64,000 nt of DNA, taken from contig QHNH01000019.1 of assembly GCA_003218375.1 (NCBI GenBank), positions 100,494 to 164,493 on the forward strand, written 5' to 3'. Below are positions 18,470-26,920 of the stretch, one piece after another. Positions within the stretch are counted from its first letter, which is position 1; every line of letters begins with the position of its first letter. Position numbers and translations under genes: made by a program. The notes under the pieces were generated by a model, which searched no databases, was not told the DNA's origin, and saw only the letters and a list, made by a program, of their open reading frames with translations. Source of the stretch: Verrucomicrobiota bacterium. Its GTDB lineage: Bacteria; Verrucomicrobiota; Verrucomicrobiia; Chthoniobacterales; UBA10450.

Positions 18470-19524
18470 ATCGGCGAGCGTTCTCAATCTTCATCGTGTT
18501 GACCCTTGCCGTCATTGGGGTGGCACTCTGGATTCTGAATTATCGGCTGAAGTCACATTCGCGACCAGACCCTTCCTGGGCGACGCGAACAGGCGACAGC
18601 GTCACGCCTATGCCGAGCTTGCAGGCTACAGTCACGCCTGCACCGAACTCGAAAGAGCAACAGGAGGATCGCCGACGGTCCATGCTAGTGGCAATAGAGA
18701 ACGCAAACGTCCCTATTACCTTTTTTGGAAAGATCGTTGATCAGCGCGGCGATCCCGTTCCGGCCGTCTCTGTAAAATTCAGCTACAGCGTAGAACACGG
18801 GAATCCGATCGGAGTCCCGTGGTCGGACACTACCGTTGTAAAAGGCGAGATAGCTTCGGGCACCAATGGAATGTTCTCGATTGGTGAGCTCAGAGGGAGC
18901 TCTTTGCATATTGAGTCGTTGGACAAAGAAGGTTTTCAACATAACCCGCGTGGAGCAATCGTGTTTAACTATTTTGGACATACTGCGAGCGGGAAATTCG
19001 TTCCCGACCGAGATAAGCCCGTCCTCTTTGTGATGACGAACAAGGCCTCTGCGGAACGGTTGGTCGCGAACGGAGGCCCTTTTGGGAAAACAATGCGCCT
19101 GCCGGGAGACGGTACGCCGCTACGTTGGAATATTTGGAGAGGGCAGCCCGACCAGAGCGGGGAGTTGGAGATCAGGTTGAAACGTGATCCCGTCGTTCTC
19201 GCCCGAGTGGGTCAGGCTGTAACGTGGTCTGACAAAGTTGCGATTATCGGCGGAGGAATCGTCGAAGCTCCGCCGGAGGAATTATTTTATCAAGCTCCCT
19301 CAGAGGGTTACGCCTCGGAGTTGGATTACCCGAAGATAGAACAAAAGCATGGTGTGTCTGCTCGCAGCTTCTACGTTAGGACCGCCGACGGAAAGCATGG
19401 CCGCATTGAGTTGGATTTATTCGCGGACGATGAAGGCCCGACTGCCCGTTGCTTGATCAAAGTCTTGATGAATCCCTCCGGTTCGCGGAATCTGGAAGGG
19501 ATCCCGACCAGGACTTCCCGGTGA
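18466..19524 (+). CDS. Partner protein B1: membrane-anchored protein with carboxypeptidase-regulatory-like domain
   Basis: 352 residues. One N-terminal membrane segment ('FIVLTLAVIGVALWIL') is followed by a polar spacer and an extracytoplasmic beta domain opening with 'FFGKIVDQRGDPVPAVSVKF', typical of carboxypeptidase-regulatory-like (transthyretin-like) folds. The tail ends in the family signature 'NPSGSRNLE'. Its ATG overlaps the stop of the giant hydrolase gene. It is the first of five paralogues in 8 kb (also 19687, 21074, 24504, 25579), each with the same anchor-spacer-domain-SGSRNLE plan but diverged sequence. The coupling to the hydrolase tip suggests a cognate periplasm-facing immunity protein (inference); a chaperone or anchoring partner is possible. 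Confidence 0.82.
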   Translation: MNRRAFSIFIVLTLAVIGVALWILNYRLKSHSRPDPSWATRTGDSVTPMPSLQATVTPAPNSKEQQEDRRRSMLVAIENANVPITFFGKIVDQRGDPVPAVSVKFSYSVEHGNPIGVPWSDTTVVKGEIASGTNGMFSIGELRGSSLHIESLDKEGFQHNPRGAIVFNYFGHTASGKFVPDRDKPVLFVMTNKASAERLVANGGPFGKTMRLPGDGTPLRWNIWRGQPDQSGELEIRLKRDPVVLARVGQAVTWSDKVAIIGGGIVEAPPEELFYQAPSEGYASELDYPKIEQKHGVSARSFYVRTADGKHGRIELDLFADDEGPTARCLIKVLMNPSGSRNLEGIPTRTSR

Positions 19525-19600
19525 GCAATGTCGAACGCCAGAATGTCGAGCTCCCCAACTCGGTTTGTTATTTGCTGGTCTAAACTGCCGAGATTCTAAG

Positions 19601-19690
19601 AGTGACCCCTCTCTCCCCTCGATCCAAGCGACGTATCCGTTCTGGAAGGAGATACTGACAAAATTTGATATTGAGGTGACGAATCGATGA
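19601..19690 (+). pseudogene. Probable remnant of a hydrolase-tip C-terminus before B2
   Basis: An open frame ends 'YPFWKEILTKFD...', resembling the end of the giant protein ('WPYWEKLLIDFG'). Its TGA overlaps the B2 start codon as ATGA, exactly as in the intact tip/B1 pair. Short, so the homology is tentative. Confidence 0.5.
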
Positions 19691-20721
19691 AAGCTACTCC
19701 AAGCAGGCTGCTGCTCGCGGCATTGCTTATCGCGGTGGTGCTCGCTCTTTCGTGGCTCGGGTGGCAAAGACGGGACGGAAAGCGCCGCAGCGCTGAACCG
19801 TCCGGCCCACAGACAGAGGAAACAAATTCAACGTCTGTCGCAGCCGTCGACGGTACGATGACACCAAAATCATCTCCGCCGCTGACGGTGGGAGCGCAGG
19901 AAAGGAATTTCATCTCGGCTTTCAACACGCCGATCGCCTTCTACGGTCGCGTGATAGATCAATATGGCGATCCGGTTCCGGAGGCCGATGTGAAGCTTTC
20001 GGCGAACGACAAGGCATTTGGAGGGCGCCCATCCCATTATACTCGTAAAACCGATACCGGCGGGCGATTCTCGATCGAGGGCATTGCAGGGATTACCTTG
20101 GGAGTAGAGGTTTCCAAACCGGGATATCACTCCATTCCGTCAGCTTACGGAAAGGTAACTTCCAGCGGACTTTTCGAGTATGGCCTTTCATCGAAAGGGC
20201 CATACCAATCTTCCAAGGATGTTCCGACGATCTTCACGTTGCATAAGGTGGGAATGCTCGAGCCGCTGGTAAAAGTTGGTAAGAAGAACTTCCGCATCGC
20301 GCGGGATGGCTCGCCGTTGTCAATCGCGATCGATGAGCAAGGCGCGCATCAGGTCATCTTCCGTTGCTGGAATCAGGAAATGCAACGCCCAGCAAATCAG
20401 CGGCAATATGACTGGCGGCTCGAAATCACGGTGCCCAACGGCGGCTTGTTGAGACGGGAAGACGGTTTCGCGTTTGAAGCGCCGCAAGACGGTTACGTTT
20501 CGAGTGATACAATCGAGATGCTCGTGTCGATGGGCAATCAATGGCGTTCGTTGATCGAGCGTTCTTACTTCATCAATTTTAATGACGGCACTTCTGCGCG
20601 CGCCAACCTGGAAATGCATCCTGGGGGCGATCACTTTGTCGTTTGGGAATCGTTCTTCAATCCCAAGCCAGGCTCGCGGAACTTGGAATCCGGTGCAGGC
20701 ACGCAAGCTTGGGCTCGCTAG
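19687..20721 (+). CDS. Partner protein B2 (paralogue of B1)
   Basis: 344 residues, same plan as B1. The N-terminal membrane anchor is 'LLLAALLIAVVLALSWLGW'. A polar Ser/Thr/Pro spacer leads to 'IAFYGRVIDQYGDPVPEADV' opening the carboxypeptidase-regulatory-like domain. 'FSIEGIAGITLGVEVSKPGY' is the second conserved block, and the C-terminus has 'LIERSYFINFNDG' and 'KPGSRNLES'. A tip remnant ends on its start codon, so this gene once followed its own hydrolase tip. It keeps an intact frame although that tip is gone, as orphan immunity genes do in polymorphic-toxin loci (known pattern; application here is inference). Confidence 0.82.
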   Translation: MKATPSRLLLAALLIAVVLALSWLGWQRRDGKRRSAEPSGPQTEETNSTSVAAVDGTMTPKSSPPLTVGAQERNFISAFNTPIAFYGRVIDQYGDPVPEADVKLSANDKAFGGRPSHYTRKTDTGGRFSIEGIAGITLGVEVSKPGYHSIPSAYGKVTSSGLFEYGLSSKGPYQSSKDVPTIFTLHKVGMLEPLVKVGKKNFRIARDGSPLSIAIDEQGAHQVIFRCWNQEMQRPANQRQYDWRLEITVPNGGLLRREDGFAFEAPQDGYVSSDTIEMLVSMGNQWRSLIERSYFINFNDGTSARANLEMHPGGDHFVVWESFFNPKPGSRNLESGAGTQAWAR

Positions 20722-20959
20722 GAGCTGAATGGCGGAAGTGGGGGCCCGCAAGATTACGGCTGGAAAGGCGGGAATTGCCCTCGCGCGTCGCCTGCGCTCG
20801 GAGACTGCGAAAGAAAAAGGGTCAGAAAAGAGAAACGAGGTGGCGCACGCTCTCCGCCGACCCATCATCCACCTTAACCCTTTCTTCCCTTGCGTTGATT
20901 TCTCTTTAACGGGAGCGATCGGTGGTTATTCCGCCGCGCACGGTTCGATTAGTGGACCA

Positions 20960-21064
20960 ATAAACGACAATTGCTTCGGAGACGACCACGGCGCCGAGTG
21001 GAAGGAAAACATCCAACACCTTTCCCAGTTTTTTGACGAGTTTATCCACCAACTCGACCTTTGA
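20960..21064 (+). pseudogene. Remnant of a third hydrolase tip (C-terminal end only)
   Basis: The frame ending at 21064 reads 'CFGDDHGAEWKENIQHLSQF', clearly like the end of the orphan tip at 24.4 kb ('FGFGDEHGSQWERPIQRQ'), including the FG-D-E/D-H motif that may hold the catalytic His. The rest of the tip is missing: the 240 bases upstream (20722-20960) show no tip-like sequence in any frame I read. The stop lies 9 bases before B3, the position a tip should have. Confidence 0.75.
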
Positions 21065-21073
21065 TCACCCACC

Positions 21074-22115
21074 ATGTTCGAAAGACTACGTCCACGCATA
21101 TTAATTGCAGCGATAGCGATCGGCGCCTTCGCCATCTTTGTCGCTTGGTTTCTTTGGAACCGCGCCGCGTCTAATCGCACAACGAGCTCCTCAGGTAGAG
21201 TTGACGGTACACCTCCCGCAATGCAGCCAAGCGCGACCGCGCCCGGAACGTCTCCTATCACTCCCGCTTCGACCAATCGATCACAAGTCGAAGCAGCACT
21301 CTGGCAAAATCTCTTGCAAACTCCCATCGATTTTTCGGGGAAAGTCGTCGATTTGGAACGCCGTCCTGTGGCGGGGGCATTGGTAAAGTATTCGATCGCC
21401 GCGAAATTAGGCGAACAAAATGCGACTATGGAACTACGTAGTGACGCGACAGGCTCATTTCGCATTAGCGGCGTCCCGGGGGTTAGGGCTCAGTGTAGAA
21501 GTTTCGAAACCTGGCTATTATTCGTTGAAGGAATCGCGAGGAACTTTTGGTTACGCGGTAGGTACAAATACTGATCGTCCGGTACCCACCAAGGAGAATC
21601 CAGCGTTGTTTTTACTACGTAGAGCCGGCCCACCTCAAAGTCTCGTTCAATTCCGCCGCTACCTAACGCCCTCGAAAGATGGCCATGTTACCACAATAAA
21701 TGTGACTACAGGTGATATCGTCAATAGCGCGGACAGTGTCAGCACGCTCGAAATCCAGACATGGGTCGATGATGAAAACAAAGACCCTAAACGCCGATTC
21801 AGTTGGCGGCTTAAACTCATTGTTCCCCACGGCGGGTTCAGGGAACGAACCGATGAATTCAAATTCGTAGCGCCCGATGACAACTATCAGTCGTCCGTGA
21901 ACATTGAAATGGTGCCAAGCCGCGACGGGAACTGGAGTCGGCAAATCAAGAAAGAGTACTTTGCAAAGTTTTCGAATCGTTACGGGCGCATTGTGATCGA
22001 GTACGTGGCAGGCGGCCACAATCGCCTGTCATTGACAGCCTGGTATAACCCATCTGGTTCGCGTAACCTCGAATCCGGCCCGGAAGACAAAATCAATGTC
22101 CTGAATGAGCCGTAA
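21074..22115 (+). pseudogene. Partner protein B3, frameshifted
   Basis: Same plan as B1 and B2: anchor 'ILIAAIAIGAFAIFVAWFLW', 'IDFSGKVVDLERRPVAGALV', 'IKKEYFAKFSNRYGRIVIEY' and the tail 'NPSGSRNLESG'. The frame breaks at a run of five G (21478-21482). The first frame covers 21074 to about 21480 and the correct continuation ('GLGLSVEVSKPGYYSL') is read one base later to 22115. Removing one G restores a full protein of about 346 residues. It could be a real recent inactivation, phase variation or a sequencing error. Confidence 0.8.
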
Positions 22116-22138
22116 TAAGGACAGAATCGGCAGACTAG

Positions 22139-22315
22139 ACGCGCTCGATTGAGAAGAGCTATTTCATTCGTTTCTGGGAAGCCGTCCAAATATGGTCGCG
22201 TTCACATTCGTCTCAACGGCGAAAGTCGGAAAGCTTCTCTCGCGTTACGCAAATTAACCCAACGGGATCGCGGAACGTCGAAGCCTGCACCGACGGTCAG
22301 TTTTCGGAGCAGTAA
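22139..22315 (+). pseudogene. Remnant of a sixth partner (B) gene
   Basis: Frame pieces read 'SIEKSYFIRF', then in another phase 'GKPSKYGRVHIRLNGESR', then 'NPTGSRNVEA' before a stop. These match, in order, the C-terminal blocks of B2 ('IERSYFINF') and B5 ('GEPRKYGRLSLR') and the SGSRNLE tail. At least two frameshifts are present and the N-terminal two thirds are absent. Confidence 0.75.
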
Positions 22316-22345
22316 TATCTAGCAACTGAGTCGCTTTGTACTCGA

Positions 22346-24517
22346 ATGGTCGATGGACAATCCATTTCCTTTGATCCGGTCGACATCAATGAAGGCGGCA
22401 TTGTCGTAGGCAATAGTGTGCCCGGCGGCTCGATGGTGATCAGAACTCCCAAGCCAACTCCCACTCCGAGCCCGGGCGCACCTCCTCCGACTGGCCCACA
22501 ACCTTTCACCGAAACAATCCTTTCACCCGGTAGTCCCCTGGCCATTAACGACCACACTCGCCCGACCCCGTCCCCTCCCGCACCAACGTCGCCGTCACCC
22601 AGTCCTTCGACTACACCCAGTCCAACGCCGACGCCGAGTCCTGCTCCGCAGATCCTCGCGTGGGTGGGTAACGCCCTCGTCATCTGGGAACGTCAGGATG
22701 ACGGCCACACCTGGCATCCTTTTGGCTTGGAAGAAATGATCCCCTCTATGGACGGCTGGGAAAACCTGAACCCCTACGAAATGAACAATAACGGCGCCAT
22801 CGTCGGCACCGCCTGGTACGTCGATCCCTCAATCCCCGGTGCTCCAGGCGAATACCACGCCTTCCTCCTGGTCCCCGTCGAACTCATGGTGGATGGAAAT
22901 CGCGATAATGAAATGTCGTTCGCCGATCTCGCCGGCCACGAAGCGGATCAAACCTCCGAAGAAAAGCCATACCGATTCTGGGTGAACGACGATGATGACG
23001 GCGCAGCGGGTAATCCTGGCGACCACGTGCCACCGCGTGCGCCCGATTACGCCGACGGCACCATTCAATCCATTCGCGATCTCGAAGATTTTGCAAGATT
23101 ACATGTCAATGTCAGTGGGCTGGAGGCCGCGTTGGAATCAAACACCATTCAGGCTGCGTTCGAATGGAGACAAGCGTCAAATAATCCGAGGATCAAACTT
23201 TACAGAGCAACGTCCGCTGGAACTAGTTACTTAACCGACGAGTCAACGGCGAATTCAGCGATGTTGTACCCTTTTCGCGACACTTTAGGTGAAGTCGCGC
23301 CCGGGACCCGACTCCTTATGCCACCCGGATTCTGGCTCGCCAAATCCGGGTTTACAAATGTTCCGAAAACCCTCCCACAAGCTTGGCTTTTGTTTGAAGG
23401 AAGTGGCGAAGGCAAGGGACAACTCGTGTTATCTTTTTGGAAAGCCGGCCGAAAAATCGGTGAAACTGCGCCAGTATGGCTCGAGCTAAAGAACGTCAAA
23501 AGAATGTTTCAGCGGGCCAAAGCAATTCCATTAAATGGCATTGCCGCCCCTTGGAGCGACGAAAATCCCTTGCCGACGGCGTACGTAGATGATCCGAATG
23601 GCTATGAATTCGATCTGCCTGCGGATGAAAGCCATGACGCGATCATCTTTGTCCACGGTATCCATCCGCCTCTTTTCGACAGCGACGATTCGTATCTCAG
23701 TAACGTCAACACGGCCGAAACCGTCTATAAACGCCTATGGCACCAGGGCTACAAAGGACGATTCGCGTTCTACAAATGGCCGGCTCTCAATCCTGCGGGC
23801 TACTTTCTGAATGGCAGCGGTTTCGAGTTCAACCAGAGCGAATACCGGGCATTCAAGTATGGCAAAGGTCTTGCAGGGTTTGCGGCAAGCCTGCCGGCGA
23901 CGTACAACAAACATGTTTACGCTCACAGCCAAGGAAACGCAGTCGCTGCGGCGGCATTTCGAAACTACGGATTAAAGGCAAAGACGTGGATCGTCACGCA
24001 GGGCGCACTACCAATAAGTTGTTTCGATAACGACCTGCGACATTACGTCTTCAACTACATAACGCCGGATTCCGCTTCAGATCTCGGATACCGTAGCTTT
24101 TTGGATGACAAGGTCCAAACACGAATCGTAAATTTCTGCAATACCCAAGACACCGTTACGGGAAAAATTTGGGAACTTAATCACGAGTTCTTTAAACCGA
24201 CTGTCCATTTAGACGGACTCACAAGGATAGAATACTGGTTTTTTAGCGATCCGAGTGAAGTGCACGTAAAACGTTTCTTTAATACCGTTGAGTTGAACGA
24301 TCGCGTTGTTAACGATCCGCATGAGTCGATGGCCATGGCTGTCAGGTCACGCAGCAAAGCCATCGCTCACGGAATAGACGTCCAGGGTAAATTGGATGAG
24401 ATTGTAGACTTGCACGCAATGTTCGGCTTTGGGGACGAACATGGCTCCCAATGGGAGCGTCCGATTCAGCGACAATGCTTACGGTACTTCGAAAAACTAA
24501 CAGATGAAATTCGGTAA
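22346..24517 (+). CDS. Orphan alpha/beta-hydrolase tip with junction block (no secretion scaffold)
   Basis: 723 residues if started at ATG 22346. It has no signal peptide: residues 1-180 repeat the spacer and last scaffold module of the giant protein almost exactly, and the rest is a diverged version of its tip. Shared tip motifs are 'DLEDFARLHVNVSG', 'KGQLVLSFWKAGRKIGE', 'AIIFVHGI', 'KRLWHQGYKGRFAFYKWP' and the elbow 'AHSQG' (Ser at about residue 528), plus 'FGFGDEHG'. No clear ribosome-binding site precedes the start. The layout matches an orphan tip cassette that could replace the tip of the full-length gene by recombination through the junction block (known for Rhs/CDI systems; inference here). 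Its stop overlaps B4 by 14 bases. Confidence 0.82.
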   Translation: MVDGQSISFDPVDINEGGIVVGNSVPGGSMVIRTPKPTPTPSPGAPPPTGPQPFTETILSPGSPLAINDHTRPTPSPPAPTSPSPSPSTTPSPTPTPSPAPQILAWVGNALVIWERQDDGHTWHPFGLEEMIPSMDGWENLNPYEMNNNGAIVGTAWYVDPSIPGAPGEYHAFLLVPVELMVDGNRDNEMSFADLAGHEADQTSEEKPYRFWVNDDDDGAAGNPGDHVPPRAPDYADGTIQSIRDLEDFARLHVNVSGLEAALESNTIQAAFEWRQASNNPRIKLYRATSAGTSYLTDESTANSAMLYPFRDTLGEVAPGTRLLMPPGFWLAKSGFTNVPKTLPQAWLLFEGSGEGKGQLVLSFWKAGRKIGETAPVWLELKNVKRMFQRAKAIPLNGIAAPWSDENPLPTAYVDDPNGYEFDLPADESHDAIIFVHGIHPPLFDSDDSYLSNVNTAETVYKRLWHQGYKGRFAFYKWPALNPAGYFLNGSGFEFNQSEYRAFKYGKGLAGFAASLPATYNKHVYAHSQGNAVAAAAFRNYGLKAKTWIVTQGALPISCFDNDLRHYVFNYITPDSASDLGYRSFLDDKVQTRIVNFCNTQDTVTGKIWELNHEFFKPTVHLDGLTRIEYWFFSDPSEVHVKRFFNTVELNDRVVNDPHESMAMAVRSRSKAIAHGIDVQGKLDEIVDLHAMFGFGDEHGSQWERPIQRQCLRYFEKLTDEIR
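22388..22907 (+). repeat. Junction block, copy 2 (start of the orphan tip)
   Basis: Gap-free match to 16241-16760. Similarity fades just before 22346, which marks the left breakpoint of the duplication. Confidence 0.9.
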
Positions 24518-25547
24518 GCGGAAAACAATTCTCATTGCAGCGATCGTTACCATTGTGCTGGTAACAGCGCTGTGGATCGGACTTCGCTCGGGACCGCCGG
24601 CCACGATCCAGGGACGTTATGACGAGTTAAAGCTCACTACTTCGCCGAGCGCATCACAACCTCATTCCGCGATGGCGCCGGTCGTAGCAGCGAGCGCCGA
24701 TACTACGCCCTTCACCGAAGCCGAGCGCCAGAAAGCAATCGAGCAGCTTGAAGCGACATCGATCGTTTTTTTTGGCAAAGTAGTTGATCAAAACGAATTA
24801 CCAGTCGTCGGCGCACGCGCTACTTACACGGTACATCACCTGAGCTTCCACGGGAACGCACCCGTCGACGGGCCGGTAACAGACAACGATGGCCGGTTTG
24901 AAATTCGAACCCAAGGTCCGTCGATTACCGTGTCCGTGTCTCATCCTCAATTTTACGAAGGAAAGGATGCAGAACGGCAGATCGATTACGGCCACACAAT
25001 AACCGCTCATCCGTTCTCGCCGAAACCCAGCCGAGAAAGTCCAACCCTGTTCAGACTTGTTAGAAAGGGGCAAGCGGAGACGGTCATCCACGTTCCATCT
25101 AAAGAAATCCGATTACCTCTCGATGGGCGATCTGTGGAGATCAATCTCGGTGCAAATTCGCTAGCAGTAAGTATCCGCCTCCATTCTACAAGTGCGGCTT
25201 TGGAGCCAAACGAGTTCCGACATTTTGATTGGAGCCTCGGCTTGGCAGTATCAAATGGTGGTTTGGTCGAGCGGCTAAATTCGATCGACTTCTTAGCTCC
25301 AGAGAACGGATACGTGCCCGAACTCGAGATTCAGCTGATCTCGACCGGCAGCCTGCAGTGGTCGTCCAGGATCAACAAAGAGTACTTTGTCCGTTTCGCA
25401 AACGGGAGGTATGGCCGGTTTCAAATAACCGTCTCGGGAGAAACTGGCTTCTGCAGATTCGAATCGTATCTTAACCCTTCGGGATCTCGTAATCTGGAGG
25501 TTGATCCCGCCAAAGTGGTGACATCGTCAGTTTCCCGTCACGACTGA
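24504..25547 (+). CDS. Partner protein B4 (paralogue of B1)
   Basis: 347 residues. The anchor is 'TILIAAIVTIVLVTALWIGL'. The extracytoplasmic domain opens 'IVFFGKVVDQNELPVVGARA', with 'INKEYFVRFANGRYGRFQI' and the tail 'LNPSGSRNLEVD'. It starts 14 bases inside the end of the orphan hydrolase tip, so the pair would be translated together. By position it is the cognate partner of that tip. Its domain has diverged strongly from B1, in step with the divergence between the two tips, which is what specific tip/immunity pairs show (inference). Confidence 0.82.
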   Translation: MKFGKRKTILIAAIVTIVLVTALWIGLRSGPPATIQGRYDELKLTTSPSASQPHSAMAPVVAASADTTPFTEAERQKAIEQLEATSIVFFGKVVDQNELPVVGARATYTVHHLSFHGNAPVDGPVTDNDGRFEIRTQGPSITVSVSHPQFYEGKDAERQIDYGHTITAHPFSPKPSRESPTLFRLVRKGQAETVIHVPSKEIRLPLDGRSVEINLGANSLAVSIRLHSTSAALEPNEFRHFDWSLGLAVSNGGLVERLNSIDFLAPENGYVPELEIQLISTGSLQWSSRINKEYFVRFANGRYGRFQITVSGETGFCRFESYLNPSGSRNLEVDPAKVVTSSVSRHD

Positions 25548-25578
25548 AAGAGGCCGGAGTCTAGTCCAGGCAATAGGC

Positions 25579-26607
25579 ATGCGCCGCCGTACGGTTATCG
25601 CTTTAGCTGGCACGTTGGTCATGGTGGTTACTGCGTGGGTTTTTCGACCCAAATTATCCACTCGATCCGAGCACACCGAGAATGCCGAGCATGCCGCAAC
25701 AGACTCCACCGTTCTAGCTTCGCCGAGCTCAGGCACGGAATCTCCAAACTCGCAGATAGATCCTGGGTCGCTGAATAGGGAAGAGTTGCGGGTCGAAGTT
25801 CGGCGACGTGATGCTCGAGACAGCAAATGGGAGTGGAAAATTCCGATTAAGTTTTATGGCAAGGTCGTCGATGAGACCGGGCAGCCGATTCCAGGGGCAG
25901 ACGTTCACTTCCAGTGGACAGATCTTTCTGCTAAAGGAACGACCGACCGGCAGGCTCGGAGCGATGCGCAGGGCTTGTTTTCCCTCGATAATGTTAGCGG
26001 CAAACGGCTCATCGCTCGAGTAAACAAACCTGGTTATTATGCCTCGGATTCACGTAACCACTTTAGTTTCGAATACGCTAACCCGTTCGAGGAGATTTTC
26101 CAGCGAGCGAATATTCACGCGCCAGTGTTGTTTTATCTTCGCAAACAAAATCCGACCGCCGATGTCATATCCAAATCGGTCGAGATGGTTCTCCCGGGCG
26201 ACGGCACAGGAACGACAGTAGAACTGCTAAGTGGAAAGATCAGCGCCACAGGCCAATTGCAGGTCCAGGCCTGGAAGCCGTGGCCGCCCCGCCCGATGTC
26301 GCCGGCCTACAAATGGAAAGTCATGTTTGTTATCCCAGCCGGCGGGTTTATCGAGACACATGAGGATTTCGCCTTTAAGGCCCCAGAAGCTGGATATCAG
26401 GAAACGTATGAAATCGACATGAACCCGACCCTGAGCAGCCAATGGCAAGTGTCAGCTGAGCGTTCGATGTACTTTACTTTTGGTGAACCAAGAAAATACG
26501 GTCGTCTTTCGCTGCGAACCGATGGCAATAGTCGGTATATCTTTCTGGATTACGTCTTTAACCAGTCGGGATCCCGTAATTTGGAACCGGCTAGCAAAAC
26601 GCGGTAG
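25579..26607 (+). CDS. Partner protein B5 (paralogue of B1)
   Basis: 342 residues. Short anchor 'TVIALAGTLVMVVTAWVF', then a polar spacer, 'IKFYGKVVDETGQPIPGADV', 'FSLDNVSGKRLIARVNKPGY', 'FGEPRKYGRLSLRTDGNSR' and the tail 'NQSGSRNLEPA'. It follows B4 after 31 bases without any tip remnant between them, so the last cassette carries two partner genes, like the first (B1, B2). It is the last member of the locus; a terminator for the opposite strand follows at 26704. Confidence 0.82.
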   Translation: MRRRTVIALAGTLVMVVTAWVFRPKLSTRSEHTENAEHAATDSTVLASPSSGTESPNSQIDPGSLNREELRVEVRRRDARDSKWEWKIPIKFYGKVVDETGQPIPGADVHFQWTDLSAKGTTDRQARSDAQGLFSLDNVSGKRLIARVNKPGYYASDSRNHFSFEYANPFEEIFQRANIHAPVLFYLRKQNPTADVISKSVEMVLPGDGTGTTVELLSGKISATGQLQVQAWKPWPPRPMSPAYKWKVMFVIPAGGFIETHEDFAFKAPEAGYQETYEIDMNPTLSSQWQVSAERSMYFTFGEPRKYGRLSLRTDGNSRYIFLDYVFNQSGSRNLEPASKTR

Positions 26608-26703
26608 GCTTTCGGATCGCTTAGCCGAGTCGCTTCCCGGCGTTTTTCGCTGTGACCGCGAACGCTACAACGACTATCCCGCGTCACCAGGAGATCTCCG
26701 ACG

Positions 26704-26733
26704 AAAAAAAAGCGGGACCATTTCTGGTCCCGC
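26704..26733 (-). terminator. Rho-independent terminator for the CPBP gene
   Basis: A perfect 9-base stem (GCGGGACCA with TGGTCCCGC, 26712-26733) with eight A on its left side, which on the minus strand is the T-tract after the hairpin. The rest of the 26608-26920 gap holds only this and the 39-base repeat. Confidence 0.85.
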
Positions 26734-26844
26734 ATCCAAAAGCTAACGAAAAAGAACGTTATAAGATAAGTGCTTCCGAGCTTTGATCCTTCTTAAGCAG
26801 CCCCAGTTCCACCTTCTTCGCGGAAACTACGTAGTCGCGCTGCC

Positions 26845-26883
26845 CTGCCTGCCACGCCGTAGCTTTAGCGAAGGCGGGACCTC
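26845..26883. repeat. Dispersed 39-base repeat, copy 2
   Basis: 36 of 39 bases equal the copy at 28774-28812. It has an imperfect palindromic centre (GCCGTAGC and GCGAAGGC). Confidence 0.85.
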
Positions 26884-26920
26884 TGTCCTCTGACTTCCGT
26901 ATCGACGGCACCGTCGCCAA

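Noticed and set aside
20729..20960. N-terminal part of the 111-codon frame before B3 as a gene
   Set aside because: Only its last 30-35 codons resemble the hydrolase tip; the rest is Lys/Arg-rich without similarity, so it is treated as a remnant.
19687..22115. B genes taken as carboxypeptidases
   Set aside because: Only the regulatory-like beta domain is present; no zinc-peptidase motif (HxxE...H) is visible.
22346..22420. Orphan tip as an independently secreted protein
   Set aside because: No signal peptide, membrane segment or clear ribosome-binding site; it begins in the middle of a duplicated scaffold module.
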